A stretch of 64,000 nucleotides of DNA from Owenia fusiformis (taxonomy: Eukaryota; Annelida; Polychaeta; Sabellida; Oweniidae). Both the position numbers and the translations under genes were made by a program. The notes under the pieces were generated by a model. The model had not been told where the DNA came from and ran no database searches. It saw only the letters and a list, made by a program, of their open reading frames with translations. The DNA is taken from NCBI GenBank assembly GCA_903813345.2, contig CAIIXF020000008.1, positions 6,644,366 to 6,708,365 of the forward strand, written 5' to 3'. Positions 47,520 through 59,075 of this stretch are shown piece by piece. Position 1 is the first letter of the stretch. Every line of letters begins with the position of its first letter.

Positions 47520-48200
47520 GAGACAGAAGCGGGGACAGAAGTCTTAATATTGTCCAATAAAAAAATAAGAATCTAACATTTAACAAAAGGATTAATTGCT
47601 TAGTTCTCTTTGTCTTAGTCTTTGTTTTCTTAAATGAGAAGTGTACCAACATCACCTAGATTACATAAGAGATCATCTAACAGTCTAAAATTGCTTTTAA
47701 TTGCAAGTTAAAGCATTCCGACCAAAATTTGTATACCTGTAATTTGGGGGGGGGGCGATGTTACATCACATAATTACAACGTTCATATAGAAATATACAA
47801 TAAGCATGTCCGTATAAAAGCTAAAATTATAAAAACTCATTTCAAAGTCATTCTGTTCATGGAAGCGTCAAGTTATGAAAAACAATGCTAAACTTTCAAA
47901 CAAATCGACTTGATTACCTTTGAAAACTTGAGAGGAAATGGACAAATGTATTTTTCTAACTCATTAGAACGTCTGTCTGATTGAAATACTATTTTCTAAA
48001 TACAAACATAAATGAATTAATCTTGGTCAGAAGTCTGAACATTGTCCAACAAAATAATAAGAATCTAACATTTAATGATTACAAAAGGATTAATTGCTAT
48101 ATAGTCTTTGTCTTAGTCTTTGTTTTTCTAACGGCGGAAGTGTACCAACATCACCTTGATTACAGAAGAGATCATCTAACAGTCTTAAATTGCTTTTAAT
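47520..48200 (+). repeat. Direct duplication of about 180 bases
   Basis: The segment at about 47540-47710 (AGAATCTAACATTTAACAAA...AAATTGCTTTTAATTGCAAG) recurs at about 48022-48200 with roughly 85-90 percent identity by eye. The copies start about 490 bases apart. No coding content is seen. Confidence 0.7.
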
Positions 48201-49390
48201 TCCCGGGTTTTAATTACATTTTATGAATAGAGTTTTTTGCCTCTATTCTCATTTTTAAACCTGTCTCTGTTTGCGTATTTAACAATTGTGATAAATTATT
48301 CAGTGTTCTACATTATAACCCCCTCCTCTTGCACTGACTAAATATTAAAATAAGCCAGTCTGATTGCGAATTTACAAATCCTGTAAAAGTAGCTTCAAGC
48401 CGCCTTTTAATCAGAGAAAACAATAAGTTAATACTCCTATTCGCGATAAGAGTTCAGGTGGTAATTTACATAAATTTCTCCCATGATGCATCGCTTTGGA
48501 AGGGACAACTTTTCATTGGCCCGCCGAACGAGTCGAATACTCTGAACGTTTCTCAGCTTCTGATCTTCCATCACTCCCCAAGTATAGTTATATGATCCAA
48601 TCTATTGAATAATCAGAAAGATAATCGGAGATTCGAAGTAAGATAATTGATATTTTTTCGATCTTCGATGAAGTCTGAGCAATTTGGAAAATCAGTGACG
48701 TCACTGGAATTGGACGGCATTTTCAACTACAGATTTCTTCGGATTTGGGGATTACAGTTCAAAAAGCCTTGTTATATATCTTAATTACATACATACCTAT
48801 CATTTGTGCAAATGCAACTCTACATAAATGTTTAATAAAGTCGCATTGCGGCATTGAAAATAGCACCCCTGTGTAATCCAATGGGAAAGAACCCGGATGT
48901 AGACGAAGTTGTACCGTACATGAGAGCTCTTCAAACGAGAGTTAACTAAACTGAACGAAAACTAAACGTTATCGCGTATTGGTATATTCATCTGATTGCT
49001 AAAATACGAATCAATCTGATTATCTGATCTCCATGCTATTTGATTCGTGCATCATCTACAAGTCAGTCGGGCAAGGGTGAAATTATTTCATTTGAAAACA
49101 GAAATAAATATCAGAACCCCTCTAGCATAACTATTCGGAAGAAATTCATACAAAAATGCACGCACCCCTCTCCTCCTCCTCCGTGTTTGCCCACACACGA
49201 CCATATTTGACAATTTTTAAAAGGAAAAAGCGTTTTCCCCAGGAATATAGGTGTAGCAGTTGCCAGAAGTCGCACAGCTTGGGAGTCAGGGTTAATCCTG
49301 ATCCATGCCTCAACGCCTGACGGGTCTGATATTTAGAGGGGGCGCAAAAATTATTAGGGGGCGGGGTAAATGTGAAAGTTGCCAAAATAT
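48201..49390. other. Gene-free stretch
   Basis: I see no gene or recognisable element. Short open frames here are not supported by splice context or domains. Confidence 0.35.
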
Positions 49391-49603
49391 CCATAGGCGT
49401 AGCCAGGAGGGGGGGGGGGGGGGTTGCGATGGGTGCGATCGCAACCCCATAACAATAAAAATAAAACCCTGAGAAAGAAGAAGAAGAAAGGAGTTTTAAA
49501 ATGCTGTTAAGGCCACAATCGTACCCTCCTGACTGAAAACCGAAATCTTTTTGGTGATCGCAACCCTTCCCCCCTGACTGAAAGCTGGCTACGCCCTTGA
49601 TAT
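49391..49603 (+). mobile_element. GGCGTAGCCAG-end element, copy 3
   Basis: Left end CATAGGCGTAGCCAGGAGGG runs into a G homopolymer of about 14. The right end is GAAAGCTGGCTACGCCCTTG. Inner phrases (CCTGACTGAAAACCGAAATC, GATCGCAACCC) are shared with copy 2. Confidence 0.7.
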
Positions 49604-51930
49604 CTGTTTTTGGTCATCAATAAAACTATATTTATATGGTGAGGATTTATGGGTTTTGATAACAATAGGCTTCATATATGCTTTAATGTTGTAATTATCA
49701 TGATGCTTTTATGTAGGCTATTAATTACAGTCTGTTCTTTTTGCAATATAAAACTGGTATGTTTATGCAAATTTCGATTGGACTAATATAAAGGGGTATT
49801 GTTTCATTATGTGGACTTGAGAAAGTCCGACATACTCATTGCTTCCAACCCAAAACTTAAAATAGGAAGTTATCAAGATCCCAAGAACACGATCGCTACT
49901 TAAACAATACGTTTGTAAAATCCCGGCGGTCGAAATGCAATCAAACTCTCGCAATCAGGTGCCTAATTAGTCTTATGATCTCTGAAGTTTTAAGACTGAA
50001 CTTTTCAATGAACTCGTGAGAAGCAAACGCAATCATCACAGCATCATATAAACATTTTTCTGGTAAATCTAAAATAGAGTAAAACCCAGGGAAAAAGATC
50101 GCGTGCTTATTTGATTATTTCATAGGAATTTGGCATATTTCAATTTTGAAATAACAAAAGTCAGTCCCGGAAGAATTTACCAAGCATTCCCTGCTTCGAT
50201 GCGTTTTTATTGCAAGGGCCGTTTGCGCCGATATGAATTCATTAGGGCATTAGGGTTGTGCTTTATTTGTTTTATTTATATAAATGTTATGAAATGTGTA
50301 CGACACTTTAATGAATTATTTTTAGGGTTACAATGCATATTTGACTTTTCCCTCTAAAAGTTTAAAATTCATCATTATACTTTTCTTAGTTTGATTCAAT
50401 AAAATTAACATTGGATTCCAGACAGTTATCAAATTCTCAGACATTTGATTAATATAGATATTTGTTTTGTACTTCCTTTGACCAGTGGCTGGTGTGACTG
50501 AGATTCGAATCTAATCTGTTTCATTTTTATGTAAATTGAAAGGAATAAAGTTTTATTTTAAGCGTTTTAACAATCCTAACGTTTGGCGTGCAGCTCCACT
50601 TAATACACGATCAAAGGACAGAATACAGAAATAAGAACATGCCTTTTATTTGTTATTCAAACTCGAGCTATATCCCCGTTATAAAACCAAAATACGCACC
50701 TTGGTCATCGCAGAAATGGTCTTACAACAAACCTACATGTGCCGCTTGTGTCTGTAACTTAATAAATGATAAAAAGTACTGAATATAAAATACGATTCTG
50801 AATAAAAACTTTAAGAACGTGGTTTGCGTTATTCATTTATTTATTTATAAGAACGCGCTCGTCTTTTGAACTCTATAAATGAGAATGGAAGTGACCATTA
50901 GCTTAATTAGTAATAGTAATTGTTGTACATGTATTGCTTTCCTTGGTTCTCTAATAATAAAAAATATACGTTCCCAGATAAAAATAAATAGAAGAAGAAT
51001 CTAGATAACAGTCTAATAAACAATATCAAGTTTAAAATCTGGCAATAAGCTTACGCGCCGGGCGTTAAAGTTTCTGGATTTAATAACAAAGTACATGTGA
51101 CTGTAATTATATCCATTGATGTTGTAAACTTTACTACATGTAGGTTTAAACAGAGACGGAGTTATGTTTATGTCTTTTGAACGGTGGCTCTACCTCGATG
51201 CATCTGTTAATAAATGATACTATAAGCTTTATTGGATCGTGAATTCACCTTTTCAAATTCAAATCCCCAAAAAATAAAGCACACAATTTAAGCGTGACAA
51301 AAAAGAGCAAAACTGAAAACCTGTTAACCTATAGTGCCCGACATTACGTTAATAAATAATTTTCACATGTTGAAATATATCGCTATTTGATTGAGTTCAA
51401 GACAGAACTTTTTGGAATTGTTTCACATAATGTAATATTCCTCGGATTTGATGCATACACATGTTTCACAATCAGAGACAAGGGTCTTATGACGGAGTCT
51501 TATATTTGGCAAACCAATCAACAAGTAGTATTATATTATCACAAAAGATAAATTATCCCTTTTAAAACTGCGGTTAGGTACCATCTTGATTACAGTAAAG
51601 ACAGGCCATCTAGGAATTATTTCTGCCTCTCATTCCTTAAACCGGCTTCGTTAAACAGTGCCAAAATATTTAAGTCGGAGCCAAAAACAAGACTATTTTT
51701 ATATTTAAATCCCCTCACCCTGTCAATGTCTATGCCTGCATCTGGTTTTTCCCACCTTTGGGAGGAAGCTAGTATACACATAGATTACTTACTGGCCATG
51801 GACGGGGGGCACAGAAACGAACATTTTGGGGTCATAAGGGATAATTGGGGAAGGGGGAAGGGTGGTGGTGAATAGTGAAGTCCGGGAGTGAAGTTAAGTG
51901 GTACTGAAATCTTTCTTAGTGCTTAGATAT
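49604..51930. other. Gene-free AT-rich stretch
   Basis: No exon, RNA gene or strong repeat was seen. A faint echo of the 47.5/48.0 kb duplication is present near 51480-51620 (CATCTTGATTACAGTAAAGA). Confidence 0.35.
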
Positions 51931-52205
51931 TTAGTGCTTGAATGGAGACTTGTTTCCACTCCCCGCATTCTAGTAGAATTTAAATATTTGATCCAAAGAG
52001 TTATTTTAAATCAAACTTGCATTTCGATTAATTATCACTCCCATGATTGTACCGCTTCACTATTGTCTAAGATAATTATAATGAGTTCACGGGACACTAT
52101 AGTCTTCCTTTTAAACTTTAGTGGTTGGATGGAGACTTGTTTCCCCACCCCGTACACTAGTAAATTTGTAAATTTTAAATATTTGATTTAGGGAGGTATT
52201 TGCAA
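51930..52205 (+). repeat. Tandem duplication of about 185 bases
   Basis: TGGAGACTTGTTTCCACTCC...TTTAAATATTTGATCC at about 51942 recurs as TGGAGACTTGTTTCCCCACC...TTTAAATATTTGATTT at about 52128. Both lead into a similar TATTT...AATC tail. Confidence 0.6.
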
Positions 52206-54850
52206 TCCAACTCTGATGATGCAAGACTAGCCAGCCAAGACTAAATTATGAACGTATTATCATTTAGACTATTGAGTTCATTAAATTATAATTCCATAGA
52301 TATCATATTTAATCCTGTCAACACAATCATGGTATTAATTGGCATGATATGTAATCAGAGACGGTTTAAAAAGTTGTTTAGATTAATGATAGTATTAGGA
52401 AAAATCCTAATTCAAAGTTTTTGTTCTCTCGCAATACAGAGCAAACCACTCGCCGGGCAAGCATTCTTTAAAAACGTGAAGTTTTCACCATGTTGAGCAG
52501 TTTTGAAAATTGTACAATTTGAACCATCGCCTTGTATATTTTTATAACTGCCCCCCCCCCCTTGACACTCGAGTGTAAGAATCCTTTCCACACTGTCAAT
52601 GGTTTTACAAAATAGTTCATGTCAGGAAGGGGGGAGGGGTGAGTGTGGAGAACAATCACTGACTGCGCATTTGTATGATTGAACATTATACACTTATCAT
52701 GAATTCGTAAAGTTTAGTTTTAAAATAAACATCTTTTATGGACAATATTATATATCAGACTCTTTTATGGACAATTTTATATATGCAAAGAATTATTAAA
52801 CGCTTGCTGCATGCAAACATACAACACTTTTTAAATTGGAATACTTTACTTAGTTAATTAACACAGTACTAGTCATATGACACACGGATAAGACGTAGGG
52901 GAACATGGGGCAAAACGGCCCTCTGGGGCAAAGTGGCCCATCGAAATATCTTTTGAACTATAAAAAGATGGTTCTTCAAAAGTCACAAAATCGAATTTTG
53001 AAATATCTGCCACCTTCTCGACCGTCCATTTTTGCACCACCAGGTTTGGACGAGGATAAGCTCTATCTATCTCAATAGTGTGAACTTTTTATTCCTGAGA
53101 ATTAGTAGTTAGTCTTGCTTATTACTTATGGATAACACATAACGTATTCTTTCTTAGTAGTGCTTACAAAATAGTGTTTCCCGTTGTGCATATACATGTA
53201 ATTTCCTCCTGCGACGGATTTGTCCAGATATTTAACATTTAAGGCATCTTATATATGAAATAGCAAAATGGTTATTCTGTCATCTCCAGATGTTTTCCAG
53301 AGGCAAAATCTTAATTGAGTTTGTTCTCCCGAATACTATATAGGCTGATAATCTGGCTTGGAGTTCTTGCCGGCGGTCAATCCTGTCCAAAGAATTAGAT
53401 ATCATAATTTTACAATCCTCCAGGCATCGCCACTAAGAATGAATTAATTCATTAACACTGTATATTAACTTTATCGCACGATAACACAGTGCCAAGTAAA
53501 AATCTATAGGCAATATTTACCAATCTAGGCTGTTATATGAATAGCCCTGTGTAGTACACAGTGTCTTCACGAAATTTAATGGATATTGTTAGACCTGCTG
53601 GTAGAAAAAATCAATGGCATTCACAAAACATAAAAAGTTAATACAACAAGTTATTGTCTATAGCCTTAAGGACTGTCAATAGATGGCGAATAATTTAAGG
53701 GGTTTGATTGCTTCAAAAATCTCCAAAGATAAAAAATGAAAATATCCTAAACCTTATCATTTTAATATATAAAACTTGTTAGTAAATAATTACGAAGAGG
53801 AAATGTGATATTTATTTGATTTATGTAGTGTGTTTGAAGTTTTAATTCAGCAATATTTACAAATAAACCAATAAGACTGGCTGTACGTGAAGAATAGCCC
53901 ACTATCAGACCGGAATAGCCACAAATTGCGGACGTAACAACTCTTTAATCACTTGGTTCTCGTTTCATGGGACTTAATCGTCGCTAATTCTGTGCATGTG
54001 TTAAGCTCATGTGATAATTGTATTATATAAAGCCCAATTTCTATAAAATGGGGTCGTTAGTCGCAACAATATAGCGTCTTCGATATCGTCAATGACAACG
54101 GAATCTGAATTCGAAATAATTTACAAAGACAGCGGCATATGGTAAGATGTGACAACGAACTATGGCGGATGTATTGCATTGGAACATGGGAAAATGACAA
54201 CGGTAAATAGACACTTTACCGTTGTCTTTACATATACCGTTGTCAAATATTACCGTAGTCACCTCGATGCACACCTACCGTTATCAAAATACAGTATCCG
54301 TTGTCCTGTGTCATATTCTGACCGGTAAAATTAAAACCCTTATTTCGACGGTAGAACATATTTAACTATATGATCAGGAGAAAAACACTTTGAGTGATTG
54401 CAGCACCAAAGGAATTTAATCTAGTCGCTCTATTAAACATACAGTTCATGAAAATCCAATTGAAGCGACGGTTATGTCCGCAATTTGTGACACAATCTCC
54501 AATTATGATGTAATTTTGGGTTTCATGTCAGCAATAGATCGCTGAAATGAAGACAATAAAATTGTAGATGATGAAAGTAAAAAATTACTCTTTTTAGGAC
54601 GCCTTATACATCTGAAGCACACTCATTTGGCGAAACGTGTGTTTCTTACCAGACTACATTTAAATGAGACGTCCCCTTCCCAGAAGGGGTTTATTCCTGA
54701 TATTCACAGAATATTAAATAAATACAGTCTAGATTCATTACGCGAATACTTAGTTATAGTATGGGAGCTAAGGTAATTCCGTGTCCTTTTTAGAGGCGAG
54801 CTAAGCGACATATTTTTTTATGAGCTATATGTGATATTTACCAAGAAAAA
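52206..54850. other. Gene-free stretch
   Basis: Contains a C homopolymer near 52549-52561. Around 54150-54310 there is a cluster of ACCGTTGTC / GACAACGG phrases that can pair with each other locally. No gene is supported. Confidence 0.35.
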
Positions 54851-54855
54851 TGATG

Positions 54856-55170
54856 TTGGCGACGGCGTTGCTATGGTAACCAAGTCAATAAGCCACACCC
54901 ACTTTTAGGGGCTCTTTTCAGTGTTTGGCCCTTATCTCCTTCATTATTGCTCAGATTTCGATGAAATTCACACCAAATGGAAGGTAATAGATAACACACT
55001 AAAAATATATTAAGTTGGCAATTCTGAATCCGCAGCAGCGTTACTATGGTAACAAAGTAAATATGCCACACCCACTTTTAGGGGCTCTTTTCGGTGTTTG
55101 GCCCTTATCTTCGTCATTGTTACTCAGGTTTCGATGAAATTTGCACCAAATGAAAGGTAATAGATGAAGC
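54856..55170 (+). repeat. Two tandem copies of a unit of about 172 bases
   Basis: CTATGGTAAC...CCACACCCACTTTTAGGGGC...GTTTGGCCCTTATCT...TTTCGATGAAATT occurs at about 54870-55000 and again at about 55043-55170. Each copy begins with a GTTNCTATGGTAAC palindrome (54867-54880 and 55040-55053). Confidence 0.75.
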
Positions 55171-55605
55171 AATCAAACAGTTCATAAAATATGCAAATAG
55201 GTTATTTGCATCTTAATTATGACGTCATTACTGTTTGTTTTTGTGTATTTTATTTTAATCATGATGTATAAATCTGCGAAATTATTATTTTTAATGCTTT
55301 TAACTAGTTAATTAGTTTATTTCTTTTAGTTGAGTTTATTAGTTTATTACATTCATTCATGTATGGTCATAAACATTGAATAAATGTAATGAAAGTGTCC
55401 AATTCACGCTGTTGCTATGGTAACAGCAAGTAGCAAAACAATCCGCTGAAAACAAGAGAATTCTTCAGGAAATGTTACATTTTGGCCATCTGACTGACAT
55501 GTATTCTTTTTAAAATTTGATGACAGAAAATAACCTAATAACTATAGACAATTATTTAATTTGGATTGTGTTATATTTTGATGTCATAAGGGCAATTGTT
55601 AATCA

Positions 55606-55803
55606 GGGGCGCAGCAAGCTCTCAGTGGGGGGGGGGGGATTTTGTTTAATTTTAAAAAAATTGATACAACTTCCTTCAAAACTGAGCTAGAAGCTTCGAG
55701 TCAAATGCATTTTAAAACTCTTCTATCTAATGGTTCTATTTTTATTGGTTACAGATTGGTTACATGGGGTGCACTCATTACACCCCCTGGCTATGCCTAT
55801 GTT
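55606..55803 (-). mobile_element. GGCGTAGCCAG-end element, copy 4
   Basis: Reverse orientation relative to copy 2, sharing AACTTCCTTCAAAACTGAGC. It has a G run at about 55627-55639 and the end CCCCTGGCTATGCC. Confidence 0.65.
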
Positions 55804-55829
55804 AGCTATGGTAACCAGGTGAATATGCC

Positions 55830-56590
55830 ATCCCCATGACCACGGGGGTCCACTGGAATATGTTTAGGGCTTGGGGGCCACCGGGATGCTTTTAGGGGTC
55901 ACAGGGGGCCACCAGGCTGCTTTTGATGGCCATGAAGAGCCATTTGCATGCTTCTGGCGGCCTCGGGGGGCCACTAGGATGGTTTTGGGGGCTACTGGAG
56001 GCTAATAGGATGCTTTCAAGGGCCACCTAGATGCTTTTAGGGGGCATAATGGGGCCCTTGAATGCGTTTTTGGGCCGCTGGGTGTCACTAGTATGCTTTT
56101 TGGGGGCCACTAAAATGATTTTGGGGTCCATAGGGGCCCATTGGAGTGCTTTTAGAGGCCACTTGGGGCCACTGAGATGCTTTTTGGGGTCACAGGGGGC
56201 CAAAATGATGCTTTCGGGGGCCACCAGGATACTTTTAGGGGGCATAATGGGGCAACTTGGATGCTTTTTTGGCCACTGGGTGTCACTAGTATGCTTTTTG
56301 GGGGCCACTGGGGCGGCAAATGGGAAGCTTTTTGGGGGCCACTAGAATGATTTTAGGGCCCAATGAAGTGCTTTTAGAGGCCACCTGGGGCCACTGAGAT
56401 GCTTTTTGGGACCACAGGGGGCCAATGGGATGCTTTCAGGGGCCACTAGGATGCTTTTAGGGGGCCACTGGGGGTCACTTTTTGGGGGTCACTGGGGGGC
56501 AACTGGGAAGCTTTTGGGGCCTCTAGAATGAGTTTGGGGCCATTGGAGTGCATTTAGAGGCCACTTTGGGCCACTGAGATGCGTTTAATC
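55830..56590 (+). repeat. G-rich minisatellite (GGGGGCCACTAGGATGCTTTT type)
   Basis: About 25 degenerate copies of a 30-35 base unit built on GGGGCCACTRGGATGCTTTT. Longer blocks are also repeated: GGCCACTGAGATGCTTTTTG-type text near 56165, 56390 and 56570, and GGGTGTCACTAGTATGCTTT at about 56079 and 56278. Apparent open frames across it are a by-product of the repeat. Confidence 0.85.
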
Positions 56591-57340
56591 TAGAAGAAAG
56601 CCAAGGGGGGTTGTTTTGGAGTATATACAATGTTTTAATGCATAATATGTTGGTCTGATGTGTTCTGATGAAGATTTGACAAATATGCAGTAATGTTACC
56701 TTGAGCATTTTTTCTGCAAGGTCAGCAGAATTTGTAATATTCCATAAGTAGGGATTTTAAGAATCTAGTTTTAAGAACTTATATACTTGCTTTTACATGG
56801 TTTTAGTGATTTCATTTCACATTTACATGATTAACTTTGAACTGAACCTTGAAACAGATAAAAATTAATGCTGTGATAAGTGCTGAGTCAATGGTAATAG
56901 TTATTTTTCTCATTTCAATTGATTTTACATATCTAATCAATTTACAACCATAAATTTGGACTTGAATGGTCAAAAATTAATGTTTTAAAGAACAAGGTTA
57001 CTCTTTTAACTAAGATGTCAACTTTATTCGAAATATAATGTGCTGATGTCAGCAAAATACTTCATCAATATAGCAAAGCAGTCTTAAGCTTTAAATATTG
57101 CTAAAATGTAATATAAACAATTGAAATCTTGTATGCAAAATATGGATTTATTAACTAATCATCTCATTAGCAATTGACCCTAGAGGCTCTTAGGGGGGGG
57201 GGGGGTGTACAAAAGGCCTTCACAGTTAAGGTTTTCTCTAAAACTTTTTAAAAGCATCAGGTAGAATCTTCTAATTCTCAGTAGCTGGAGGTAGAGATAT
57301 GCAGAATTATATGTAGGGTAATTAATTTATTATGGTGTAA

Positions 57341-57577
57341 TCATCAGCTCCAAGAGACAAAACCTTATTATATAAACTCAGAATCACTAATTCTACCACA
57401 TTCAAACCAGACAAGTATACAATCTTAGATCTAGTACGTTCAGAACAAAACATAGGAAAATACTCTATAAGGAAGACAGGGTCAGACCTGTGGAACACTT
57501 TACCTCATAAAATTACTCATTTTTATACTCTTTCTACCTTCAAAAAGAATTTAAAATTACATTTGCTCAACAATTAA
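57341..57577 (+). pseudogene. C-terminal end of a non-LTR retrotransposon (LINE) reverse-transcriptase ORF
   Basis: The open frame reads RDKTLLYKLRITNS, then GKYSIRKTGSDLWNTLPHKI and STFKKNLKLHLLNN before TAA. The pattern of IR..G..LWN.LP.....S...FKK.LK..L is the familiar last segment of LINE ORF2 proteins, such as those of the jockey/CR1 groups. Only this end is present upstream of a long 3' region, so it is a 5'-truncated insertion. Confidence 0.75.
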
Positions 57578-58250
57578 CATCTATACTTAAAGAAAGAATC
57601 AGATCTAGTGAGCAGCCTAGCAAAAAAATTGTTTCAATTTTAGAATATTTCTGGCTTATGTCATTCCTTTTCATGGTTTTTTTTCTAAAAAAACCAAAAG
57701 TGTACATGTACACATTATTTTAGGAAAACTAAAGATTTTTACAATAATGTATTATTTTTCCATAGGAATGGTGACCATTCTTATTATTTGGGAGAATTTA
57801 AACATTTTTCACCCATTTTTCACATTGAATCTGTAACTTTACTGATTTGTAACATATTGTGAATCTTTTGGGAGATAGTATTTGAGATTGTAAGGAATAG
57901 ATTGGTAGGTCAATAATACATGTTGCTTGTAATTTTGTCACCCCCATAGATCTGATTCTGCCTTTAATCAAGGTCTAACTTTTCTGGAGAAAAATCTCTG
58001 GAGTAAAAAATTCACTTTTATAGCGTGGATGGAGGAGGATGGAGGATGGGGCCAACCAAATGTGAAAGATTTAGTGTTGATTTTTAATTCTAATGAGCAC
58101 TGATTACTTGTATGAGTTTTGCTACTTGTCAATATTTTTTGTTTGGTATAAAAGGCATCATATGCCCCTTGGGGTGTCTTCGACTGTTGTGATTGTATTT
58201 GTATTATTTGGAATTTAGTAAATAAATAAAAAAATTAAAATAAATAAAAC
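57578..58250 (+). mobile_element. LINE 3' untranslated region and A-rich tail
   Basis: This follows the ORF stop and shares phrases on the opposite strand with 29925-30290 (for example CATAGGAATGGTGACCATTC and TTGGTAGGTCAATAATACAT). It ends in an AAATAAAT-rich tail around 58210-58250. Confidence 0.6.
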
Positions 58251-58761
58251 GTGTTGTCTTGAGAATAAAATTACACAATCTTAAATCATCATAGATGTAA
58301 AAGTTATTACACCATATAGTAAAAGTAGATAATTGAATGAAGTATATTTGGGGAGAGTTTCAACATGCTAGCTTAACTAATAAAGATTCTATAAGTGGCA
58401 TCCTCGGATCAAAGGGCTTCAAAATCCAGAATATATTCTTGCTTTTTAACCCCTGCGATAAGCAGTTAGCATTTCCCCGATCAAGAACTCGTAATCTGAT
58501 TGGCTGTCGCAACACTGCAACATAAATCATGTATAACTCATTGCGCATAAATAGATAATGAGATTCAGTTTAATTGGGCGCTCCCAAATTGGTAATTGCA
58601 GGGGGAATTAGGAGGTACGCATTCTGTACATCTGCTTAGGAGGATGATAAGTGGGGGGGGGGGGGAGTTTGTGGGATATGGCATCAATCAGGTGCATTGT
58701 TCTACTTGCATGTAGCAGAAAAATGAAGGCACTAGAAACTGAATGCATGAATCCTAACAGT

Positions 58762-59075
58762 CCACCCGCTATGGCTCAGTGGCAGAGAGAGTCAAGGTTA
58801 CCAATATCACTTGGCCCCGGGTTCGATTCCCGGTTCAGACAAGTTTGTTTGTGCGTTATGTAATTCTGGGTGTTTGACTGAGTGGTTCACGACTCGTATA
58901 AAAGGCTGTGGTGTGTACCTGTATGTCTGTGTACCTGTGCACATAAAAGAAAACAGGGCTCCTCCAAGGAGAGGTTTCTGGCTCTATCTTCGAGTGTAAA
59001 ATACGTAAAATACGGAATATACCAATGAGGTATTGCTCGCCAAATATGGCGGTAACCAAGATATAATAATAATAA
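58762..59075 (+). mobile_element. tRNA-derived SINE
   Basis: The head has a perfect A box (TGGCTCAGTGG, 58772-58782) and B box (GGTTCGATTCC, 58820-58830) with a pairing T arm (CCGGG/CCCGG). The bases flanking these do not form an acceptor stem, so it is not a working tRNA. A tRNA-unrelated body of about 225 bases follows and ends in (ATA)n at 59060-59075. Confidence 0.85.

Noticed and set aside
49146-49394. Possible minus-strand gene of 82 codons
   Set aside because: No domain, no splice partners, and it abuts a mobile element.
56027-56345. Open frames of about 100 codons on both strands
   Set aside because: They arise from the G-rich minisatellite and have no domain or splice context.
58762-58850. 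Functional tRNA gene
   Set aside because: The A and B boxes and T arm are good, but the 5' and 3' flanks do not pair as an acceptor stem and the sequence runs on into a SINE body with an (ATA)n tail.
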